Assembly: GCA_015231665.1 (NCBI GenBank)
Contig: JADGBD010000072.1
Span: 1 to 6,170 of the forward strand
Direction: 5' to 3'
From: Gammaproteobacteria bacterium
GTDB lineage: Bacteria; Pseudomonadota; Gammaproteobacteria; Chromatiales; Chromatiaceae
Length of the DNA: 6,170 nucleotides
Shown: piece by piece, positions 1 to 6,170 of the stretch
Position numbering within the stretch: the stretch's first letter is position 1
Layout of the letters: the number at the start of each line of letters is the position of its first letter
The notes under the pieces: model-generated
The model's database searches: none
Told to the model about the DNA's origin: nothing
Seen by the model: the letters and a program-made list of their open reading frames with translations, nothing else
Position numbers and translations under genes: made by a program

Positions 1-2570
<2,570 letters not shown>

Positions 2571-2578
2571 GGTGGGGT

Positions 2579-2584
2579 CCACTC
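2579..2584 (-). promoter_or_regulatory. uvrA: Weak ribosome binding site of uvrA
   Basis: GAGTGG on the minus strand lies eight bases before the ATG at 2570 and is the best Shine-Dalgarno-like stretch available. It is a poor match to AGGAGG. The start codon is therefore chosen mainly on protein homology, since the N-terminus aligns with known UvrA from the first residue. Confidence 0.3.
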
Positions 2585-2602
2585 GGTCAATCCAAACCCG
2601 CT

Positions 2603-2631
2603 ACTATACCCGCTCTTGCCGGCGCGAAAAA
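2603..2631 (-). promoter_or_regulatory. Candidate sigma-70 promoter for uvrA
   Basis: Read on the minus strand, TATAGT at 2608-2603 matches the -10 consensus at five of six positions. It would start transcription near 2596, giving a leader of about 26 bases before the uvrA ATG. Seventeen bases further upstream the -35 position is TTTTTC (2631-2626), a poor match lying in a run of six T. The -10 is convincing in place and sequence. The weak -35 suggests an activator, an A/T-tract effect or simply a modest constitutive promoter. This is inferred from sequence only. Confidence 0.45.
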
Positions 2632-2646
2632 ATCCGTTGCGGCAGG
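2615..2646. repeat. Imperfect inverted repeat overlapping the uvrA -35 region
   Basis: CTTGCCG (2615-2621) and CGGCAGG (2640-2646) are inverted copies matching at six of seven positions, separated by 18 bases that include the A6/T6 run at 2627-2632. The pair straddles the presumed -35 and spacer of the uvrA promoter, so it could be an operator for a dimeric regulator. Inverted repeats this short are common by chance in GC-rich DNA, and no known operator consensus is recognised. Confidence 0.2.
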
Positions 2647-2651
2647 AAGGA

Positions 2652-2686
2652 CGCAGAGGGCGCAAAGGAGCGCAGAGATCGCAGAG
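2652..2686. repeat. Cluster of CGCAGAG/CGCAAAG heptamers with 9-10 base period
   Basis: On the plus strand CGCAGAG occurs at 2652-2658, 2671-2677 and 2680-2686, with the variant CGCAAAG at 2661-2667, so the starts are 9, 10 and 9 bases apart. A degenerate related unit (GCGGCAGGAAGG, 2639-2650) precedes it. From general knowledge, strings of this kind (CGCAGAGGACGCAAAGG and similar) recur in intergenic DNA of many GC-rich proteobacteria and produce spurious Arg-rich or LRPLRP-type predicted proteins. Membership in such a dispersed family is inferred; only this one copy can be seen here. It sits between the channel gene and the uvrA promoter and could be transcribed only by read-through from the channel gene. 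Confidence 0.6.
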
Positions 2687-2702
2687 AATAAAATGGCTCT
2701 GC

Positions 2703-2726
2703 CCCTCACCCATTCGCTGGCGAGGG
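2703..2726 (-). terminator. Weak hairpin downstream of the channel gene, possible terminator
   Basis: CCCTC (2703-2707) and GAGGG (2722-2726) are perfect inverted arms. Inside them CCA (2710-2712) can pair with TGG (2718-2720) around a five-base loop. The hairpin lies about 50 bases past the channel gene's stop. In the direction of transcription it is followed after about a dozen bases by ATTTTATT rather than by an immediate U-run, so it is not a textbook Rho-independent terminator. It may instead be part of the same intergenic repeat material or an mRNA 3'-end stabiliser. Confidence 0.25.
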
Positions 2727-2776
2727 AATCATCGGCCTGAATACTTGCGCGACCTCAAGCATTCCGCCTGCACCGC

Positions 2777-5700
2777 TCAGGTGTGGATGATCTGCACCTG
2801 CAAGGGATTGCGGGTATCCAGGTGCACATCCCGCTGGGGGAAGGCGATGCTGATGCCTGCCTCGTTTAACTTATGGTAGATGGCCTGATGCAATTCGCTC
2901 ATCGTGCTCACCCGCCTTTCTAAGCTGGGCAAGTAGCAGCGCATGAGCAGGTTGAGGGTGTTGTCGCCAAAGCCCTCCAGGGTGATCAGCGGCGCCGGGT
3001 CTTCCAGCACATTCTCGTGCTCCTTGGCCGCCTCTTCGACCAGGCGCAGGGCTTGCCCCACATCAGAGCCGTAATCGATCCCCACGGCTATGGTGATTCG
3101 CGTCACCTGATCGCTCAGTGTCCAGTTGAGCAATTGGTTGGTAATGAATTCCTTGTTGGGCACCAGCAGTTCCTGGCGATCCCAGTTGGTGATGGTGGTG
3201 GCGCGAATCCGAATCCGTGTGACCACGCCGGAGACATTACCCACGGTGACCACGTCACCCACCCGAATCGGCCGCTCGAACAAAATGATGATGCCGCTGA
3301 TGAAATTGGCGACTATCTCCTGCAGACCAAAGCCTATGCCCACCCCCAGGGCCGCCACCAGCCACTGAATCTCGGACCAGCGCCCGCCCAGCAGGGAAAA
3401 GAACAGAGTCGCGCCTATGCCCACCACCAGATAGCGGATCAGGGTGGTGTAGGCATAGCGTGCCCCGGCGTCCACCGCCAACTGCTTGAGCAGGACAATC
3501 TCCAGCACACTGGGCAGGTTGCGTGCCGCCACCATGGTGATCAGCGCGGTCAGCCCGGCCAGCACCAGGCTGCCCAGGGTCACCGGAATTTGGCGCACCT
3601 CGGTGCCTGCAGTCACCGAATAGCGCCAGAGCTCCACTTCATTGAAGACATTGAAGGCCGGCAGCAGTGGCGCCCAGATGACCCAAAGACCCACCACCAG
3701 CCCCAGATTGAAAGCCGTGTTGAGCAGTTTGCGGGTATTTTTATCCAACGCCTCCAAATCCAGCTCGGGCTCCTCCACCCGCGGCAGCATGTTCATCTCC
3801 CCCGCCGGCTCGGGTTCATCGTTTTTGCTCCGCGCTTCCTCCCGCTCGCGCTCCAGCACCGCACGCCGGGCAGCCACCAGGCGCAGCAACAGCCAGCGCA
3901 GGATCAGCTCACGCATGATAATCAGGCCGAACAGCAGCAACAGGCTATGAATCAAGCCCAGAACAAAGGAGCCGGCGGTATAGAAATAGCCCAGCCAGAT
4001 CAGGATCACCATGGCCGCGGGCAGGGCCAACAGCATCGCATACCAGAGATAGCGCATCCGCGCCGCCAACCCTTGAGGGCGCAAGCGCAGGGCCATCGCC
4101 GGCAGCCCCTTGTGCGGGTGAAGTATCCGGCCGAGGAAGAGGCCGATGGCGACAACCCCGCCGATAAAGAAGAGATGATTGATCACCGAGCCCTGAATCT
4201 GGCCTGCCACCGCGTTCAAAAAGCCCGCCGGTAGCATCAGCCACATCAGCAGATTCAATTCTTTGCGCAGCAAGCGCACGTTGGCCGAGCTCCAGCGAAA
4301 ATGGCGCAAGGCCACACCCTGGGGCTCACAGAGAATCCAGAAGAAGCGCAATTGCAGCCAAATCGGCGAGAGGATGATGACAATCCGGCCCGCTGCGGCG
4401 ACAAAGCCGTTATCCCCGGCCACGGCCTGCCACTGCAGGCCCAGCAGCATCAGCAACAAGGGCCAGGACAGGGCCCGCACCAGCACCCAGAGCAGGGCAC
4501 GCAGGCTGCTGCCGATATGATCGTTGAAGGGGTTGCCGACCTGTTGGCCGCTTTCGATGACCTTCGTGCGCAGCCTGGGGGCGAGGTAGAGCAGCACAGC
4601 AAACACCAGCACGCCCAGCAGCAGCAGCGGGTAAAAGGCATGGACCTCGATCAGGGCCGCCGCCAGGCCAAACCATTGCTGCCAGGCCAGCAATGCCAGC
4701 AGATCGGCCGGTATCTGCAGCAGGGCCTTGAATCCCACACCCTCGGAACTGGGTATCCAGAGCAGATTCTCCGCCAGCAGATCGTCGAATCGCTGCAACT
4801 CAGTGAGCAGCTCACGCTCGGCAAAGTCCAACTCCACCAAGGTCTGCATGTAGGCGCTGGCCCGAGAAATGGCCTGTTCCAGCAAATCCTTGCGCGCTGT
4901 CAGCAGGCTGCGCAGTTCAGGCTCGATCAGGGCCTGCTCGGACTGAGGCATATCCCCCAGCAGCGCCTGCAGACTCAGGCCCAGGTCAGCCAGGCGCCGG
5001 CGATCTTCGCTATAGGACAACTGGCGCAAACCCACCTCGGCGGTGGTCTGCTCGCGCTTGGCCAAGCGGGAATTGATTTCGCGCCGGTTGGGCAAGCTGC
5101 GCCGCTTCTCGAACAGGGCCCGCCCCAGGGTACCGCTGAGGCCGGCGTATTCGAGTTTCTTGTCCAGGCTCTGCAGCTCTGCGCTGTAATGCTTGACCTG
5201 CTCGCGCACTGACAGAATCAGGCCATTCGCCGCCTCCATTTCCTTGACCGTCTGGCTGATCTGCGCCGCCAGCTGGGTATTCTGCTCGGCCAGATTGGCG
5301 ATCAGGGGATGCTTGTCCGCCGCCGACTGCTGAATCTCCTCCGCCTGGGCCGCCGCCTGCTGCGCTTCGTCCAGGCGGCGCTTATCGGTCAGGGCACGCA
5401 AGCTATCGACCAGCTCAGTGGCCAGGACCAGCGCGCGGGCATTCTGATCCTGCTGCGCGCGCAACAGCTCCAGGCGCACCGGCTGGCTCAGCAACTCCTG
5501 ATCCAGCGCCTTGATCTCCGCCTGCAGCGCCCGTTGCAGCACCTCCCGCGCCAGCTCCTTGGCCTCCAGCAGGTCCGGCGAGTCCTCGCCAGCCAAGGGC
5601 GCCTGAGCCTCCGCCAGCTGGCGCAACTGCTGGCGCGCCTCCTCCAGTCGCTGGCGTGCCTGGGTGGCTCGATTGGCCTGCTTTTTCAGGTTGCTTTCGC

Positions 5701-6170
5701 TATCGGTCAGGGCAGACTCCAGCTGCAGCCGCTTGCTCTGCTCCAGCGCCAGCAGCTTTTCCAGCTCCGCCAGGCTGGAGGTCTCCGCCAACCCCAGATC
5801 AGCCGGTGTGACCTTGGGGCTATCCATCGCCAGGGCCTGATTCAGGACTTGCGTCTGCAGCGGCGCCTCGGCCTGGGCTTGGACAAAGCCCCGATAGCTG
5901 GCTTCAAAGGACTCGGCCGCTTTCAAATCCGCCAGGGCCTGCTTGTACTCCTTGACCAGGGCCTGCTTCTGCTTCTCCTCCAGGCCGCTGTTGTCCTCCA
6001 CCTCCTTCAGCCGCGTCTGCAGCGCCTCCAGGCTGACCGTAGTCTGGGCGCCGGTGCTCGCCTCCGCGCTGGCCACCACCGCGGTTGACTCTTCGGCCTT
6101 GAGCAGGCCGGGCAGCAAAAACCAACCCAGCCAGAGCAGACTGATAAGGAGAAACCAGAGGGAGCGATGC
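2777..6170 (-). CDS. mscK: MscK/KefA-type large mechanosensitive channel (5' end cut by window edge)
   Basis: This is an inner-membrane channel of the MscS superfamily that opens under membrane tension and releases solutes on hypo-osmotic shock. The reading frame stays open to the right edge. Its first in-window codons read HRSLWFLLISLLWLGWFLLPG, a basic then hydrophobic signal peptide. Base 6170 supplies a final G just before the His, so the start is probably an ATG at 6172-6170, giving about 1131 residues (E. coli MscK is 1120). Numbering from that Met, residues ~50-470 are Gln/Glu/Leu/Ala-rich predicted coiled coil, expected to be periplasmic. About ten hydrophobic helices follow at roughly 513-530, 558-581, 591-615, 638-656, 664-683, 708-730, 732-755, 820-840, 864-884 and 907-929. 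The glycine-rich pore helix (GVGIGFGLQEIVANFISG) is at about 943-960, followed by FERPIRVGD, the beta domain (RATTITNWDRQELLVPNKEF) and the alpha/beta vestibule. A charged cytoplasmic loop at ~768-810 separates helices 7 and 8. The stop is TGA at 2777-2779. A paralogous MscM (YjeP) type has the same architecture, so the mscK symbol is less certain than the family. Confidence 0.93.
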   Translation of the reverse strand, partial: HRSLWFLLISLLWLGWFLLPGLLKAEESTAVVASAEASTGAQTTVSLEALQTRLKEVEDNSGLEEKQKQALVKEYKQALADLKAAESFEASYRGFVQAQAEAPLQTQVLNQALAMDSPKVTPADLGLAETSSLAELEKLLALEQSKRLQLESALTDSESNLKKQANRATQARQRLEEARQQLRQLAEAQAPLAGEDSPDLLEAKELAREVLQRALQAEIKALDQELLSQPVRLELLRAQQDQNARALVLATELVDSLRALTDKRRLDEAQQAAAQAEEIQQSAADKHPLIANLAEQNTQLAAQISQTVKEMEAANGLILSVREQVKHYSAELQSLDKKLEYAGLSGTLGRALFEKRRSLPNRREINSRLAKREQTTAEVGLRQLSYSEDRRRLADLGLSLQALLGDMPQSEQALIEPELRSLLTARKDLLEQAISRASAYMQTLVELDFAERELLTELQRFDDLLAENLLWIPSSEGVGFKALLQIPADLLALLAWQQWFGLAAALIEVHAFYPLLLLGVLVFAVLLYLAPRLRTKVIESGQQVGNPFNDHIGSSLRALLWVLVRALSWPLLLMLLGLQWQAVAGDNGFVAAAGRIVIILSPIWLQLRFFWILCEPQGVALRHFRWSSANVRLLRKELNLLMWLMLPAGFLNAVAGQIQGSVINHLFFIGGVVAIGLFLGRILHPHKGLPAMALRLRPQGLAARMRYLWYAMLLALPAAMVILIWLGYFYTAGSFVLGLIHSLLLLFGLIIMRELILRWLLLRLVAARRAVLEREREEARSKNDEPEPAGEMNMLPRVEEPELDLEALDKNTRKLLNTAFNLGLVVGLWVIWAPLLPAFNVFNEVELWRYSVTAGTEVRQIPVTLGSLVLAGLTALITMVAARNLPSVLEIVLLKQLAVDAGARYAYTTLIRYLVVGIGATLFFSLLGGRWSEIQWLVAALGVGIGFGLQEIVANFISGIIILFERPIRVGDVVTVGNVSGVVTRIRIRATTITNWDRQELLVPNKEFITNQLLNWTLSDQVTRITIAVGIDYGSDVGQALRLVEEAAKEHENVLEDPAPLITLEGFGDNTLNLLMRCYLPSLERRVSTMSELHQAIYHKLNEAGISIAFPQRDVHLDTRNPLQVQIIHT

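Noticed and set aside
2626..2642. Possible Rho-independent terminator, CCG-CAA-CGG followed by ATTTTTT on the minus strand
   Set aside because: The stem is only three base pairs with a three-base loop, too weak for a terminator, and the T-run coincides with the -35 position of the candidate uvrA promoter.
2735..2765. TTGAGG (2758-2753, minus strand) as a -35 element of an upstream uvrA promoter
   Set aside because: No acceptable -10 hexamer follows at 16-18 bases; the sequence there is CCGATG or CGATGA.
3017..4234. Plus-strand open frame of 405 codons opposite the channel's membrane domain, with similar frames at 4301-5212 and 5309-6088
   Set aside because: All lie antisense to a well-supported channel gene and have Gln/His/Leu-rich compositions with no family resemblance. 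They are shadows of codon bias.
4780..6100. Dense CAG/CTG-rich and CAGGCC-like short repeats suggesting a tandem repeat region
   Set aside because: They are explained by the Gln/Leu/Ala-rich coiled-coil coding sequence of the channel's periplasmic domain. No fixed nucleotide period is seen.

Overview
The window holds two long genes on the minus strand, with one 206-base gap between them. Nothing in it looks like a mobile element, RNA gene or CRISPR array. The DNA is GC-rich. Both proteins look clearly gammaproteobacterial: the UvrA reads almost colinearly with the E. coli protein, and the other is a full-size MscK/KefA-type channel of the kind typical of that class. I infer a GC-rich gammaproteobacterium. 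I cannot name the genus from the sequence.

Reading in the direction of transcription (high to low coordinates), 6170-2777 encodes a large mechanosensitive channel of the MscS superfamily. It has a signal peptide, a long periplasmic coiled-coil region, about eleven membrane helices and a C-terminal MscS pore and vestibule module. Its start codon is cut off by the window edge, apparently by only two bases. After its stop comes a 206-base intergenic region (2776-2571). This contains a weak hairpin, a cluster of four CGCAGAG-type heptamers at 9-10 base spacing that resembles a dispersed intergenic repeat, and a plausible sigma-70 -10 element for the next gene. From 2570 to the left edge runs uvrA, the DNA-damage recognition ATPase of nucleotide excision repair. 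It is cut at residue 856 of about 940, exactly at the second Walker B aspartate.

The two genes share a strand, but nothing suggests a joint function. One protects cells from hypo-osmotic shock at the inner membrane and the other repairs DNA in the cytoplasm. The gap, the candidate uvrA promoter and the intervening repeat favour separate transcription. No canonical LexA box is visible in front of uvrA, which is the main regulatory point to check. I found no convincing evidence of a new biological system here. The findings below are modest second-look items.
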